Below, piece after piece: positions 1 to 11,315 of a stretch of DNA of 64,000 bases; positions within the stretch are counted from its first letter, which is position 1, and each line of letters starts with the position of its first letter. The translations under genes and the position numbers were made by a program. Origin of the DNA: Rhizosaccharibacter radicis (GTDB lineage Bacteria > Pseudomonadota > Alphaproteobacteria > Acetobacterales > Acetobacteraceae); contig JAMZEJ010000006.1 in assembly GCA_024508355.1 (NCBI GenBank), forward strand, positions 62,001 to 126,000. Reading direction: 5' to 3'. Below the pieces are notes generated by a model that was not told the DNA's origin, made no database searches, and worked only from the letters and a program-made list of their open reading frames with translations.

Positions 1-235
1 CCACCGCGTAGTCGTTGTTCCAGTCGAGCTGCTGCGGCGCCAGCTTCTGCATCAGCGGGTCGAGCAGCCCGGACTTCTCGATGCCGAGCAGCGCGCAGCC
101 GGCCAGCAGCCCGGCCAGCACGCGCCGGATCAGCCGGCGCGGGGTCAGGGGCGCTATCGGGCGGCCCCGGCGGGTTGGGCGGGCGGATGGGGAAGGAGCG
201 GCCCGCTCGCCGGCGGGGGGAGGACGCTGTGCCAT
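1..235 (-). CDS. Partial membrane-anchored protein, N-terminal part only
   Basis: The start codon is ATG at 235 and the frame stays open to the window edge (78 codons seen). The first ~35 residues are rich in Pro, Arg and Ala. A hydrophobic segment follows (RRVLAGLLAGCALLGIE, about residues 38-54), then LLDPLMQKLAPQQLDWNNDY. This suggests a signal anchor with the rest of the protein outside the cytoplasm. The start lies 9 bases after the zwf stop, so it is probably co-transcribed with zwf. I do not recognise the family and the body of the protein is outside the window. Confidence 0.6.
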   Translation of the reverse strand, partial: MAQRPPPAGERAAPSPSARPTRRGRPIAPLTPRRLIRRVLAGLLAGCALLGIEKSGLLDPLMQKLAPQQLDWNNDYAV

Positions 236-244
236 CGAGGGCGG

Positions 245-1708
245 CTACATGTCCTCGTGCCACTGGCGGTTGCTGCCCAGCAGATGCCGGGCCTGGTCGG
301 GGCCCCAGGTGCCGGCGCTGTAGTGGCGGAGCGTGTCCGGGCGTTCCCGCCAGCTGTCCAGGATCGGCTCCACCCAGGTCCAAGCCGCCTCCACCTCGTC
401 GCGGCGCATGAACAGCACCGGGTCGCCGCGCACCGTGTCCATCAGCAGGCGCTCGTAGGCGTCGGGATAGCGGGTGGAGAACGCCTTCTCGAAGGCGACG
501 TCGATGTTGGCCGGCCGCAGCGCCATGCTGTCCATGGCGGGGTCCTTGTTCATGATGGAAAGCTGGATGCCTTCCTCGGGCTGCAGCCGGAGGATCAGGC
601 GGTTGGCCTGCAGCTGGCTCGGAAAGATCGACCACGGCGTTTCGCGGAACTGGATCACGACCTCGCTGACCTTGGCCGGCAGCCGCTTGCCCGACCGGAG
701 GAAGAACGGGACCTTGCCCCAGCGCCACGTATGCACCTCGGCGCGCAGGGCGACATAGGTCTCGGTGTTGCTTTGACGGCCCTCGCCGAGCTCTTCGAGA
801 TAGGCGGGCACGATGCCGTCGCCGGTGCGGCCGCGGCCGTACTGGCCACGCACCGCCACGTGGTCCACATCGGCCGGCCGGATCGGCTTGAGGGCGCGGA
901 GCACCTTCAGCTTCTCGTTGCGCACGTCGTCGGCCCCCAGAGTGCCGGGGGGCTCCATCGCCACCAGGCACATCACCTGGAGCAGGTGGTTCTGGATCAT
1001 GTCCCGCAGCGCGCCGGAATGGTCGTAATAGTCGCCGCGGCCTTCCACGCCCACCGTCTCGGCGGCGGTGATCTGGACGTGGTCGATCGCATCCGCCGAC
1101 CAGAGCCGCTCGAACACCGGATTGGCGAACCGCAGCGCGATCAGGTTCTGGACGGTTTCCTTGCCCAGATAGTGGTCGATGCGGAACACCCGGTTCTCGG
1201 GGAAGACCTTGCCCACGTCGTCGTTGACCTTGCGCGCGGAGGCGAGGTCGTGGCCGATCGGCTTCTCCAGCACGACGCGCGAGCGGTCGGTCACCAGCCC
1301 CTTGTCGGAAAGGTTCTGGCAGATCGCCCCGTAGAGACCGGGCGAGGTGGCCAGATAGAACACGCGGATCTTGTCCTGGCGATCGTCGCCGAACAGCTCC
1401 AGCAGGTTGGGCCAGGTGCTGTCGGCCTCGGCGCCGTTGACGCTCGCGTAGAACACCATGCCCAGGAACCGGCGGGCGGTCTCCGCGTCCAGCGCGTCGC
1501 CCTTGACGAAGCGGCCGAGCGCCTTTTCCGCCCGTTCCCGGAACTCGTCATGGGAGAGCTTGGAGCGGGCCGTGCCGATGATGCGGCTGTCGGCGGGAAT
1601 CTGCCCGTCGCGGAAGCGGTGATAGAGCGCCGGCAGCAGCTTGCGCATGGTCAGGTCGCCGGTCGCTCCGAACACGACGTAGTCGAAGGTTTCCACGTGG
1701 CTGTTCAT
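245..1708 (-). CDS. zwf: Glucose-6-phosphate 1-dehydrogenase
   Basis: Oxidises glucose-6-phosphate to 6-phosphogluconolactone with NAD(P)+, the entry step of the oxidative pentose phosphate and Entner-Doudoroff routes, in the cytoplasm. The product is 487 residues, the usual length. The N-terminal nucleotide-binding motif is VVFGATGDL and the active-site signature is RIDHYLGKE. The ATG at 1708 is preferred because the protein then begins MNSHVETFDYVVFGATGDL like its homologues; the frame is open upstream but that part has no family resemblance. A perfect inverted repeat at 1731-1746, just upstream of the start, looks like a repressor operator. The partial gene downstream is 9 bases away. Confidence 0.97.
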   Translation of the reverse strand: MNSHVETFDYVVFGATGDLTMRKLLPALYHRFRDGQIPADSRIIGTARSKLSHDEFRERAEKALGRFVKGDALDAETARRFLGMVFYASVNGAEADSTWPNLLELFGDDRQDKIRVFYLATSPGLYGAICQNLSDKGLVTDRSRVVLEKPIGHDLASARKVNDDVGKVFPENRVFRIDHYLGKETVQNLIALRFANPVFERLWSADAIDHVQITAAETVGVEGRGDYYDHSGALRDMIQNHLLQVMCLVAMEPPGTLGADDVRNEKLKVLRALKPIRPADVDHVAVRGQYGRGRTGDGIVPAYLEELGEGRQSNTETYVALRAEVHTWRWGKVPFFLRSGKRLPAKVSEVVIQFRETPWSIFPSQLQANRLILRLQPEEGIQLSIMNKDPAMDSMALRPANIDVAFEKAFSTRYPDAYERLLMDTVRGDPVLFMRRDEVEAAWTWVEPILDSWRERPDTLRHYSAGTWGPDQARHLLGSNRQWHEDM

Positions 1709-1730
1709 CGGCCGAGGCTCCCGGGTTGCG

Positions 1731-1746
1731 CATACCGTTCGGTATG
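1731..1746. promoter_or_regulatory. Putative TetR-type operator upstream of zwf
   Basis: The sequence CATACCGTTCGGTATG is a perfect inverted repeat: 7-base arms around a TT centre. It sits 23 bases upstream of the zwf ATG, in the spacer separating zwf from the divergent gapR gene. Arms of the form ATACCG/CGGTAT are typical of operators bound by TetR-family repressors (family knowledge). No TetR-family gene is in the window, so the regulator, if any, is encoded elsewhere. Confidence 0.55.
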
Positions 1747-1874
1747 TCGTTGACCACGGAAGCCGCGCCAAGGTAAGCCCCCCGGCCTTCTGGTCGCGCT
1801 TCCCGCATCCGTGCGGATCGCCGCCGGGGCGCGGCGCGGCCGCCGTCACACACCATCATTGCCGGGGATAGCGC

Positions 1875-2162
1875 ATGCTCGAGGCCGAGGACCGGAAGCA
1901 AGGGGACGACGTTTCCGAGGATCACGCCGTCGGCGGCATCGCCGCGGACCGGTTGCGCTCCATCATCGAGCGGATCGAGCGGCTGGAAGAAGAGCGCAAG
2001 GCGCTCGCCTCCGACATCAAGGACATCTACGCCGAGGCGAAGTCGGCCGGCTTCGAGGTGAAGGTGATCCGGCAGATCATCCGCATCCGCAAGCAGGAGC
2101 CGGCGGACGTGGAGGAACAGGAAACCCTGCTGGACATCTATCGCCGCGCGCTCGGCATGTGA
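1875..2162 (+). CDS. gapR: GapR-family (DUF2312) nucleoid-associated protein
   Basis: A 95-residue protein whose body matches the DUF2312/GapR family: an IAADRLRSIIERIERLEEE helix, then KALASDIKDIYAEAKSAGF, then IRQIIRIRKQE and a C-terminal LDIYRRALGM. GapR-type proteins of alphaproteobacteria bind overtwisted, AT-rich DNA ahead of forks and polymerases (established for Caulobacter GapR). The first ~22 residues are acidic and vary in the family. An internal start further in is possible, but the ATG at 1875 is acceptable. It is transcribed divergently from zwf. Confidence 0.9.
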   Translation: MLEAEDRKQGDDVSEDHAVGGIAADRLRSIIERIERLEEERKALASDIKDIYAEAKSAGFEVKVIRQIIRIRKQEPADVEEQETLLDIYRRALGM

Positions 2163-2282
2163 CCGGATTCCCAGCCCGCGTCACGCCGGGGCGCGGGCTG
2201 GAGGCTGGTCACGGAAGACGCGCTCTTCTAGGATTCGCGACTCGCCGGCCGCGCGCCGCCTTCTTCCGACGGGTCCGCACTC

Positions 2283-3191
2283 ATGACGCTTCCGCTGCCC
2301 GACTGGATGCCCTGGTGGGTTCAGCTCGTTCTGCTCACGGCGGCGATCCTGTTCGGAGTCGCTCTGTTGATGATGCCCTTCGCGGTGTTCGGCGTGAAGG
2401 GCCGCCTGTCCATGCTGGAGAGCCAGCTCGAGGACGTGCATGCGGAGCTGCGGATGCTGGCGATGCGGTTGCCGGAGCCTGAACGTCCGGCACGCCCCAC
2501 GCCCGCGGTGACGGTCGATCCCGAACCTCCGTCCTACGAGCGGACACGGTCGCCGGTACGCCGCTCTCCGACGGCGCCCATCCGGTTCGTCGAGGACGGG
2601 CCGCACGCCATCCCGGACGGGCGCGAGGCGGAGCGTCGCGGATGGGATCAAGGCGACGGCTTCGACCCGGATCCACTCCGATCGACTCCTTTCCGGCGCG
2701 GTGGCCGCGTGGAAGCGGGACGGGAGACGGATGATCGCCGGCCGCCTGTCTCCGCACGGGATCCTCGCGAGGACCGGGAAGAGACCGTGGAACGTCCGGT
2801 GTGGCCTGCCGCGCCCCAGGCCGCACGTCGGCCGGAAGAGGCGCCGAGCGATCGTCACCGCGATACGGCGGCCCCCGGGGGTTCGTTGGGGAAAGGCGGG
2901 GGACGAGGCCAGCCGGTCGGACGCCCCGCGGCGCTCTGGACGCCGGCGCCGGACCACGACGAGTTCGCGGCCGATGAGCCGCGGCCGGTGTTCACCCGGC
3001 GGGACCAGGACGCGCTGCGGGAACAGGAGCAGCCGTTCCGCGCCCCGGCGGCGCCGCGCCTTTCGCCGCGAGAGGAGGGGGGACCCACGAGGTTCCGCAC
3101 GGCGCGGTCGCCCCGCCCGGAGGACGAGCCGCCTGGGCGGACGGAGCCGGTATTGCGGTGGCCGCCCGCGCGGCCTCGCCAGGACCCCTAG
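2283..3191 (+). CDS. Membrane-anchored protein with long disordered Arg/Pro-rich tail
   Basis: 302 residues. A single strong transmembrane segment lies near the N-terminus (about residues 12-38, WVQLVLLTAAILFGVALLMM). It is followed by a short helix, LSMLESQLEDVHAELRMLAMRL, that could be a coiled coil. The remaining ~240 residues are charged, rich in Arg, Pro, Glu and Asp, and show no fold. The topology suggests a short outside tail and a long cytoplasmic disordered region, or the reverse. No family is recognised. It converges on proB, whose stop is 39 bases away. The frame is convincing over the first ~70 residues; the low-complexity tail is weaker evidence. Confidence 0.6.
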   Translation: MTLPLPDWMPWWVQLVLLTAAILFGVALLMMPFAVFGVKGRLSMLESQLEDVHAELRMLAMRLPEPERPARPTPAVTVDPEPPSYERTRSPVRRSPTAPIRFVEDGPHAIPDGREAERRGWDQGDGFDPDPLRSTPFRRGGRVEAGRETDDRRPPVSARDPREDREETVERPVWPAAPQAARRPEEAPSDRHRDTAAPGGSLGKGGGRGQPVGRPAALWTPAPDHDEFAADEPRPVFTRRDQDALREQEQPFRAPAAPRLSPREEGGPTRFRTARSPRPEDEPPGRTEPVLRWPPARPRQDP

Positions 3192-3192
3192 G

Positions 3193-3208
3193 GGCAGGAG
3201 CTTCTGCC
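3193..3208. terminator. Weak hairpin between converging genes
   Basis: GGCAG and CTGCC arms with a 6-base loop lie directly after the stop at 3191 and before the proB stop at 3230. There is no T-run on either side, so this is only a candidate terminator, shared by the two converging genes. Confidence 0.2.
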
Positions 3209-3229
3209 GGAGAATCCGCCCTCCGGGGT

Positions 3230-5782
<2,553 letters not shown>

Positions 5783-5840
5783 CGTGAACTCCTGTTCGCT
5801 TGAACCGACCCGATCCTCGACGCCCCGGGGGGCGGAGTGT

Positions 5841-6155
5841 TCAGGCGGCGTTGATGCCGGTGATGCGCAGCACGGTGACGGGCTGGCGGTGGCCGTTCTT
5901 GCGGCGGCTGTTCTGCCGGCGACGCTTCTTGAAGATGATCACCGTGTCCAGGCGATCCTGGGCGACCACGGTGGCCGTCACGGAAGCGCCCGCCACAAGG
6001 GGGGCGCCGATGGTGGTGCCGGCCTCGCCGCCGACCGCGAGCACGTCGGTGAAGGTCACGGTGGCGCCGGCCTCGGCCTCCAGCTTCTCGACCTTCAGCA
6101 CGGCCTCGGGGGTGACGCGATACTGCTTTCCGCCGGTGCGGATGACTGCGAACAT
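5841..6155 (-). CDS. rplU: 50S ribosomal protein L21
   Basis: 104 residues, beginning [14 protein letters not shown] and carrying the basic C-terminal [17 protein letters not shown] that contacts 23S rRNA. The ATG at 6155 gives the standard L21 N-terminus; the frame is open further upstream but that part has no similarity. First gene of the rplU-rpmA transcript. Confidence 0.98.
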   Translation of the reverse strand: MFAVIRTGGKQYRVTPEAVLKVEKLEAEAGATVTFTDVLAVGGEAGTTIGAPLVAGASVTATVVAQDRLDTVIIFKKRRRQNSRRKNGHRQPVTVLRITGINAA

Positions 6156-6474
6156 CTGATGCTTTCCGATCTCTCGGCCGGCCCGGGATCCGGGTGGCCC
6201 AGTCGCTTCTTGTCGTTGCGCCGCCCCGCGACAGCCAGTGCCCGGACGCGACGACGCGGCGCGGAACCCGAAGGCTCCCACCACGAGCGGCCCCCATACT
6301 CGCCCGGGGCAGGTGCTGTCAATGTTTGCGAAGCCTTCCGGCATCCGCGATGGCGACCGGCAGGAATGGCTCCTCCGGAGCGAGCCGACCACGGCGGCAT
6401 TACATCTTCCAGGCCGGCCTCGGCCTCTTGTCAGGCCCGGAGCCTCTTTCTATAAGCCGCGCACCGCTTGTGCT
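6156..6474. other. Spacer between rplU and tRNA-Ser
   Basis: About 320 bases that must contain the divergent promoters for rplU (minus) and the tRNA gene (plus). I see no convincing coding frame and could not pick out promoter boxes with confidence. Confidence 0.4.
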
Positions 6475-6590
<116 letters not shown>

Positions 6591-6657
6591 AGCAAAACCT
6601 AGTCGCTCCAAGGCTTCTCGTGGCGTCCTGCTACACCCGACTGCTACACCGGGGAGC

Positions 6658-7204
6658 ATGGAGCCGTTGCCGAAACACCCCCGTCTTGCGTGCCGCAAAG
6701 GCATCTATCAGGTCCGTGCCAAGGTTCCCGTGGACCTTATCGGCGCCTTTGGGAGCCGCCTAGAAGTAGGCTGGTCGCTAAGGACCAAGGATCACCGCGT
6801 GGCCATGGAGGCGGTCCGGCAGGCATCGGCCGCCATTGACAAGATGTTCGCGGAGGCTCGGCGGCGCCGTGACGCGGCGCCTTCTGTCACTCTGTCGGAC
6901 ACGGAGATTGCCCGCCTCGTGGCGCTCTACCGCCACCGGGCACTTGTCGAGGATGACGACGAGCGACAGGGCAGGGTGGACGACCGGGCGTTCTATCGCT
7001 CCGTGTCGGAGGCCAACCGCGACCTCATCGCCACGGGTCGCATGATCCCTAGCTTCCCCAACGAGACCGACCCACCGTTCGGAGGGATGACGGAACGGGA
7101 ACATGTCCGCCGTGGCGAAGGGATAGAACTGGTTCGCGATGCCGTACGGGCGTCCATGGCTCGCGGCAACCCGGCGATAGCGATCCCCGAAACCATCGAA
7201 ATCC
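6658..7204 (+). pseudogene. Truncated phage-type tyrosine integrase
   Basis: The frame begins at ATG 6658 with an N-terminal recombinase-type domain (LACRKGIYQVRAKVPVDL, SLRTKDHRVAMEA; resembles the DUF6538 head of tyrosine recombinases). It runs for ~182 codons and then passes without a break into IS66 sequence on the opposite strand at about 7204. The catalytic C-terminal domain (R...HxxR...Y) is missing, so it cannot be active. It lies 93 bases after tRNA-Ser, the usual place for a tRNA-integrating element's int gene. The frame continues nominally to 7425 but that part reads antisense to tnpC. Confidence 0.75.
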
Positions 7205-7573
7205 TCGCGGTAGATGGGACGGGAGCGGCCCCCGCACAGGCTTGCGGCGGATCAACCCAGGGGCGGCGGGATCGTCCGCCCGATCGGCATCAAGGGCTAT
7301 CTCATCCTCGGCAGCCGTTGCTTCCAGCTCCTCAAGCTGTAGTTCCAGTTGATCCAGCAGCTTACGGCCACGGTCGGATGAGGCGCCGAACTGCTCGTGC
7401 CGGAGCTTCGCGATCAGCAGCTTGAGATGCGCCACCATAGCCTCGGCGCCGGATGCACGCGCCTCGGCCTCGCGACGTGCCAATTGCTCGGCCGCGAGGG
7501 CGGCGCGCAATGCGGCGATGTCGTCCGGGGTGGGTTCAGGATCGGGCGTCACGGTGCGCTGATTCAACCACAC
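7205..7573 (-). pseudogene. IS66-family transposase TnpC, N-terminal fragment
   Basis: The GTG-started frame shows the IS66 TnpC head: a helical region EQLARREAEARASGAEA and the hallmark LIAKLRHEQFGASSD, then PVRGPLPSHLPR. Similarity stops at the Arg codon near 7205, where integrase sequence begins. A complete TnpC is ~500 residues; only ~123 remain, and the DDE catalytic part is gone. The junction indicates a deletion that removed most of tnpC together with the 3' half of the integrase. Confidence 0.8.
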
Positions 7574-7632
7574 CGGCCAGCGACTGTGTACCCCCTCTGG
7601 TGGCTATCGGGTTATCCGGCCGTCTCCGGCCG

Positions 7633-7959
7633 CTAGGTGCGCTGCGGATTGCGCCAGTCGATGCCGTCCAGCATGTAGCCAAGTTGGGAGGCTGAGATCG
7701 CCACGCACCCGTCCGCCGGCGACGGCCACAGGAAACGACCACGCTCCAGCCGCTTGGCATAGAGCGACATGCCGAGCCCGTCATGCCAGAGGATCTTCAC
7801 TAGGTCGCCGCGGCGACCCCGAAACACGTAGAGGTCGCCGGCATGCGGATCGCGCTGCAACGTCTCCTGCACCTGCAGCGCCAAGCCGTTCATGCCACGG
7901 CGCATGTCCGTATGGCCGTTGGCCAGCCAAACCCGCACGCCGGTCGGCGGCACGATCAC
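7633..7959 (-). CDS. tnpB: IS66-family accessory protein TnpB
   Basis: 108 residues with the diagnostic IS66 Orf2 pattern: VRVWLANGHTDMRRGMNGLA, DLYVFRGRRGDLVKILWHDG and AKRLERGRFLWP. It starts at GTG 7959, overlapping the tnpA stop as GTGA, the usual coupling in IS66 elements. It looks intact, but the element is dead because tnpC is truncated. Confidence 0.9.
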   Translation of the reverse strand: MIVPPTGVRVWLANGHTDMRRGMNGLALQVQETLQRDPHAGDLYVFRGRRGDLVKILWHDGLGMSLYAKRLERGRFLWPSPADGCVAISASQLGYMLDGIDWRNPQRT

Positions 7960-8330
7960 CGGCGGACTGCGGTCATGACGCGCCGCAGGGCCGCCAGCCC
8001 GACATCGGCGCCCACACGGATGCAAGTTCCGTCCGGTAAGGTGATCTCGACCCGCGCCGTCTCGGGAGCGCACACTGGCTGAACCGGCGTCGGCGCCCCG
8101 ACCGGTGGATCCGCCGTAATTTGCACCGGCAGGAATGCCGGTATGGGCTCCGGCGCCAATTCACCTCGCCGGACCTGACGTCGCCAGTTCCACAGAAGGC
8201 CTCGGCTGACCTCGTATCGACGCGCGACATCGGCGAACGATGCGCCGGGCTGCTCCACCTCTGCCACGATCCGGAGCTTCTCCTCCAGGCGCCAGCGGCG
8301 ACGCCGCTCAACGCCGGTGATGATCTCCAT
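7956..8330 (-). CDS. tnpA: IS66-family accessory protein TnpA
   Basis: 124 residues with an N-terminal helix-turn-helix of the IS66 Orf1 type (RRRWRLEEKLRIVAEVEQPG, ASFADVARRYEVSRGLLWNW). The C-terminal half is Pro-rich and ends ITLPDGTCIRVGADVGL. The ATG at 8330 gives a normal IS66 start; an upstream in-frame ATG at 8390 is less likely. The outer IS terminus upstream could not be defined. Confidence 0.88.
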   Translation of the reverse strand: MEIITGVERRRRWRLEEKLRIVAEVEQPGASFADVARRYEVSRGLLWNWRRQVRRGELAPEPIPAFLPVQITADPPVGAPTPVQPVCAPETARVEITLPDGTCIRVGADVGLAALRRVMTAVRR

Positions 8331-8346
8331 CCAGCAACCCGCCCCT

Positions 8347-8382
8347 GATCTTAACGGCGCCCGTACGAACACCTTTAAGATC
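8347..8382. repeat. Inverted repeat upstream of IS66 tnpA
   Basis: Perfect 8-base arms GATCTTAA (8347-8354) and TTAAGATC (8375-8382) with a 20-base loop, just upstream of tnpA. It could be a remnant of the IS terminus or a leader structure. The classical IS66 end beginning GTAAG was not found. Confidence 0.3.
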
Positions 8383-8535
8383 GCTCGCAACCATCAGCCA
8401 GGATAGGCGGCCTCCGCCGGGCGGATACGGTGAAGCCGCCTTCTTCATCTCACGCACGATGGCGGTGATCAGGTCGTCCGCCGAACGTCCCGTACTCCGT
8501 TTGCGAGCCGCGGGTCGTCTCCGCCCCTGTAACGT

Positions 8536-10998
8536 TTAGCTGTGCTCCGGGAAATGAGGGCTCGCCGGCGCAGGCGTTGCTTTCAGCGCCTGGATCAGGT
8601 GGAGAGCGACCGCACGGTCGTCCTGGCCCAGCTCACCCCAGGACGCCAGAAGTTCCTTCGTGTCTCGCATGCCGGTCGGACCGGCCGGGGACAGCTCGCG
8701 GGCGCCCTGGCGTATCGGCCGATTAAGCGGGAACAACGAGGACCAACGCCGTGAGACGGTCCGTAGCCGAGCACCCCACGTCAGCTTGGCGTGCGGACCG
8801 GCCCCCCGGCCTGGACTCTTCTGGGCGCCGAGAGCGCCGATGGCCGCTGGCACATCCGCCGCCGGAACGGGCTGGCCCAGCAGGTAGCCCTGAACCTGAT
8901 CGCAGCCATAGGTGCGGAGGAACTCCAGCTGCTCCTTCGTCTCGACCCCCTCGGCCGTGACGCCGACCTTGAGAGCACGTGCCATGGCAAGGATGGTGCG
9001 CACGAGGGTTCGAGCATCCTTCTCTTCCGTGACCCGGCTGACAAAGGAGCGGTCGATCTTGAGCTTGCTGAAGGGAAAGCTCTGCAGGTAGCCCAGCGAG
9101 GCGTAGCCGGTGCCGAAATCATCCAGGACCACACGCACGCCCATCTCCCGGAGCCGGTGCAGCGTCTCCACGTTGCCCGCATCGTCCAGAAGCGGCACCG
9201 ACTCCGTGATCTCGAGCTCCAGGCGATCGGCCGGAAGGCCCGACAACGAGAGTGCGTCCCGAACCATTTCAGGCAGATCATGCTGTCCGAACTGGACGGA
9301 GGACAGGTTGACCGCGACGCGGATCTGCTCGGGCCACCTCATGGCATCTGAGCAGGCCCGTTCCAACGCCAAACGTCCGATCGGCAGGATCAATCCGCTG
9401 GTCTCGGCAGCCGGGACGAACTCGGTCGGTGACACAATCCCACGCCTAGGATGTGTCCAGCGGAGCAGCGCCTCGAAGCCCTCCACCTGCCCGGTTCGCA
9501 GCCCGACCAGCGGCTGGTAGACCAGGCTCAGCTCCCCCCGTTCCAGTGCAGCGCGCAGATCGACCTTAAGCTCATGCTGCCGCCGCAGCTTCTCGTCCAT
9601 CTCGGGGACGAAGAAGCGAAAGGTCCGACGTCCCCGACTCTTCGCGCGATACAGGGCGAGGTCGGCGCATTGCAGCAGCATGTCCGGGTCGGCCGCATCG
9701 CGGGGATGGATCGCGATGCCGATGCTGGCGCTCACCGCTATGGAATGGCCGTCCAGCCGGATGGGTTCAGACAGGGCCATCTGGATGCGCTCAGCGAGCA
9801 ATGCGGCCTCGTCAGGCTGCTGCAGCTCCGGCACGACGATCAGGAACTCATCGCCCCCTGTTCGCGCCACCAAATCCTGTCCGCGGATGGAGGCGCTCAG
9901 CCTCTTTGCGATATGCTGCAGGAGCGCGTCGCCATGCAGGTGGCCGCAGGTGTCATTGACGGCCTTGAAGTTGTCGAGGTCGAGGCTCAGCAGGGCAAAG
10001 AGAGCGCCTTCGTCCGCCCCGGCGATCTCCTGTTTCAACCTGGCGCGGAACTGCCGCCGGTTCGGCAGGCCGGTGAGGCTGTCGTGATAGGCCATGTGCT
10101 CGACATGGGCCTGGCTCAGCTTGCGCTCGTGGATGTCCTCGATGCTGCCATACCAACGGAGCACCCTGCCGGCCGGGTCCTTGTGCGCCGCCCCGTAGTC
10201 GCGAACCCACCGGTAGCCGCCGTCGCGGGTCCGGAAGCGGTACTCGATGTCGATCGGTTCTCCTGTTCGGACGACCTGCCGCCACTGTTCTTCCACACGA
10301 GGAAGATCCTCCGGATGAACGGCCTGCATCCATCCGTCGCCGAGAGCCTGCTCTCGCGTCAGCCCGGTGATCTCGAACCAGCGGGGCCCGATCGCGAGCG
10401 TGACGCCGTCCGCACTGGCTGACCAGGGGATATGGGGGCTGAGCTCGACGGCGTGCCGGTAGTGCTGCTCGCTGTCCTGCAGGTCTCGCAGGCTGCGGTG
10501 CAGATCCAGGGCCGAGGTAACCGCCAGCGCAAGATCGCTCAAGGTCTGGCAGTCGGCCGGGGAGAACTGCCTCGGCCGCACGTCCACGAGGCAGAGGGTG
10601 CCCAGCGCATGTCCCTCCAGGCCGATGATCGGCGCCCCTGCATAGAAGCGAACGCCGGACGGACCGGTGACGGACGGATGCTGTGCGAAGCGCGGATCGG
10701 CCGTGGCGTCCCCGACCACCATGACCTGCCCGGGCGCCAGAAGCGCATGATTGCAGAAGGCGATGCATCGGTCTGTCTGACTCCCCGCCGGTATCGGACC
10801 GACGGCCGACTTGAACCATTGTCGGTCCTCGTCGATCAGCGACACAAGCACCACGGGAACATCGAAAAGACGCGCGGCAAGCTGCGTGATGGCGTCGAAA
10901 CGAGGATCGGGCGGTGTATCGAGGACGCCATAAGACCGCAGGGATGCCAGTCTCTGAGGCTCGTCGACCGGCGAAGGGTAACGGGGCGGAGGATACAC
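8536..10998 (-). CDS. GAF-PAS-GGDEF-EAL cyclic-di-GMP signalling protein
   Basis: 820 residues: GAF sensor (about 20-168), PAS/PAC (about 178-296), GGDEF (about 305-470) and EAL (about 480-725), then a ~90-residue tail unlike the known domains. The synthesis motif GGDEF (381-385) is intact. RGQD (372-375), five residues before it, fits the RxxD product-inhibition site. The EAL motif is intact (EALLRW at 509) with ITES and DDFGTGYASL metal and loop motifs, so either activity is possible. No transmembrane segment is seen, so it should be cytoplasmic. It sits between an IS66 remnant and IS5-like sequence, its codon use is less GC-biased than its neighbours, and it was probably acquired with the island. 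Confidence 0.93.
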   Translation of the reverse strand: MYPPPRYPSPVDEPQRLASLRSYGVLDTPPDPRFDAITQLAARLFDVPVVLVSLIDEDRQWFKSAVGPIPAGSQTDRCIAFCNHALLAPGQVMVVGDATADPRFAQHPSVTGPSGVRFYAGAPIIGLEGHALGTLCLVDVRPRQFSPADCQTLSDLALAVTSALDLHRSLRDLQDSEQHYRHAVELSPHIPWSASADGVTLAIGPRWFEITGLTREQALGDGWMQAVHPEDLPRVEEQWRQVVRTGEPIDIEYRFRTRDGGYRWVRDYGAAHKDPAGRVLRWYGSIEDIHERKLSQAHVEHMAYHDSLTGLPNRRQFRARLKQEIAGADEGALFALLSLDLDNFKAVNDTCGHLHGDALLQHIAKRLSASIRGQDLVARTGGDEFLIVVPELQQPDEAALLAERIQMALSEPIRLDGHSIAVSASIGIAIHPRDAADPDMLLQCADLALYRAKSRGRRTFRFFVPEMDEKLRRQHELKVDLRAALERGELSLVYQPLVGLRTGQVEGFEALLRWTHPRRGIVSPTEFVPAAETSGLILPIGRLALERACSDAMRWPEQIRVAVNLSSVQFGQHDLPEMVRDALSLSGLPADRLELEITESVPLLDDAGNVETLHRLREMGVRVVLDDFGTGYASLGYLQSFPFSKLKIDRSFVSRVTEEKDARTLVRTILAMARALKVGVTAEGVETKEQLEFLRTYGCDQVQGYLLGQPVPAADVPAAIGALGAQKSPGRGAGPHAKLTWGARLRTVSRRWSSLFPLNRPIRQGARELSPAGPTGMRDTKELLASWGELGQDDRAVALHLIQALKATPAPASPHFPEHS

Positions 10999-11315
10999 CG
11001 GGAGGCTCTCCGTCGAAGCTGTTAGATGGACACCATACTCATCCGATGTTCTTGAATGGAGTACTTCTAACTCAACTTCAGACCTTTCGACATTGGCCTA
11101 TCATCCACGCGGTGCGGGTTTCCAGGTCATAACCCCGCCGGCACGAGCCTGTCGGCGGCGCCGATGGCTGCCGCGTCTAGTGCGACGCACGCGCCCTCCG
11201 GCGCCCCTTGGGCTTCTTTATGACCGCCGGGCAGGTGAGCGACTACACCGGGCAGGTCGTCCACAGAGTCTTCCGAGATAGCCCAAGCTTTTTTCTGAGC
11301 GGTGAGTTCTCTCTA
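10999..11315. other. AT-richer spacer with IS relic
   Basis: About 320 bases upstream of the GGDEF-EAL gene. The part from 11030 to 11110 is noticeably AT-richer than the rest of the window and could hold that gene's promoter. The part from 11200 to 11262 contains a transposase relic, annotated separately. No intact gene. Confidence 0.5.
11203..11262 (+). pseudogene. Relic of an IS5-like transposase
   Basis: One plus-strand frame reads PLGFFMTAGQVSDYTG, closely matching the conserved IS5/IS427-type transposase stretch around 'GRPLSFFMTAGQVSDYTG' (family knowledge from memory). No flanking transposase sequence survives on either side. It is on the opposite strand to the IS5-like gene at 11880-12630 and differs from it at this stretch (that copy reads GRPIAFILTPGNVADI), so it comes from a different element. 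Confidence 0.6.

Noticed and set aside
257..1753. A 498-codon plus-strand open frame over zwf
   Set aside because: Antisense shadow of zwf in GC-rich DNA; composition is His/Ala/Val/Asp-rich with no domain.
8391..8535. Possible small gene between IS66 tnpA and the GGDEF-EAL gene
   Set aside because: A minus frame with DDLITAIVREMKKAA is open but has no clear start, no family resemblance and no codon bias; left as remnant sequence.
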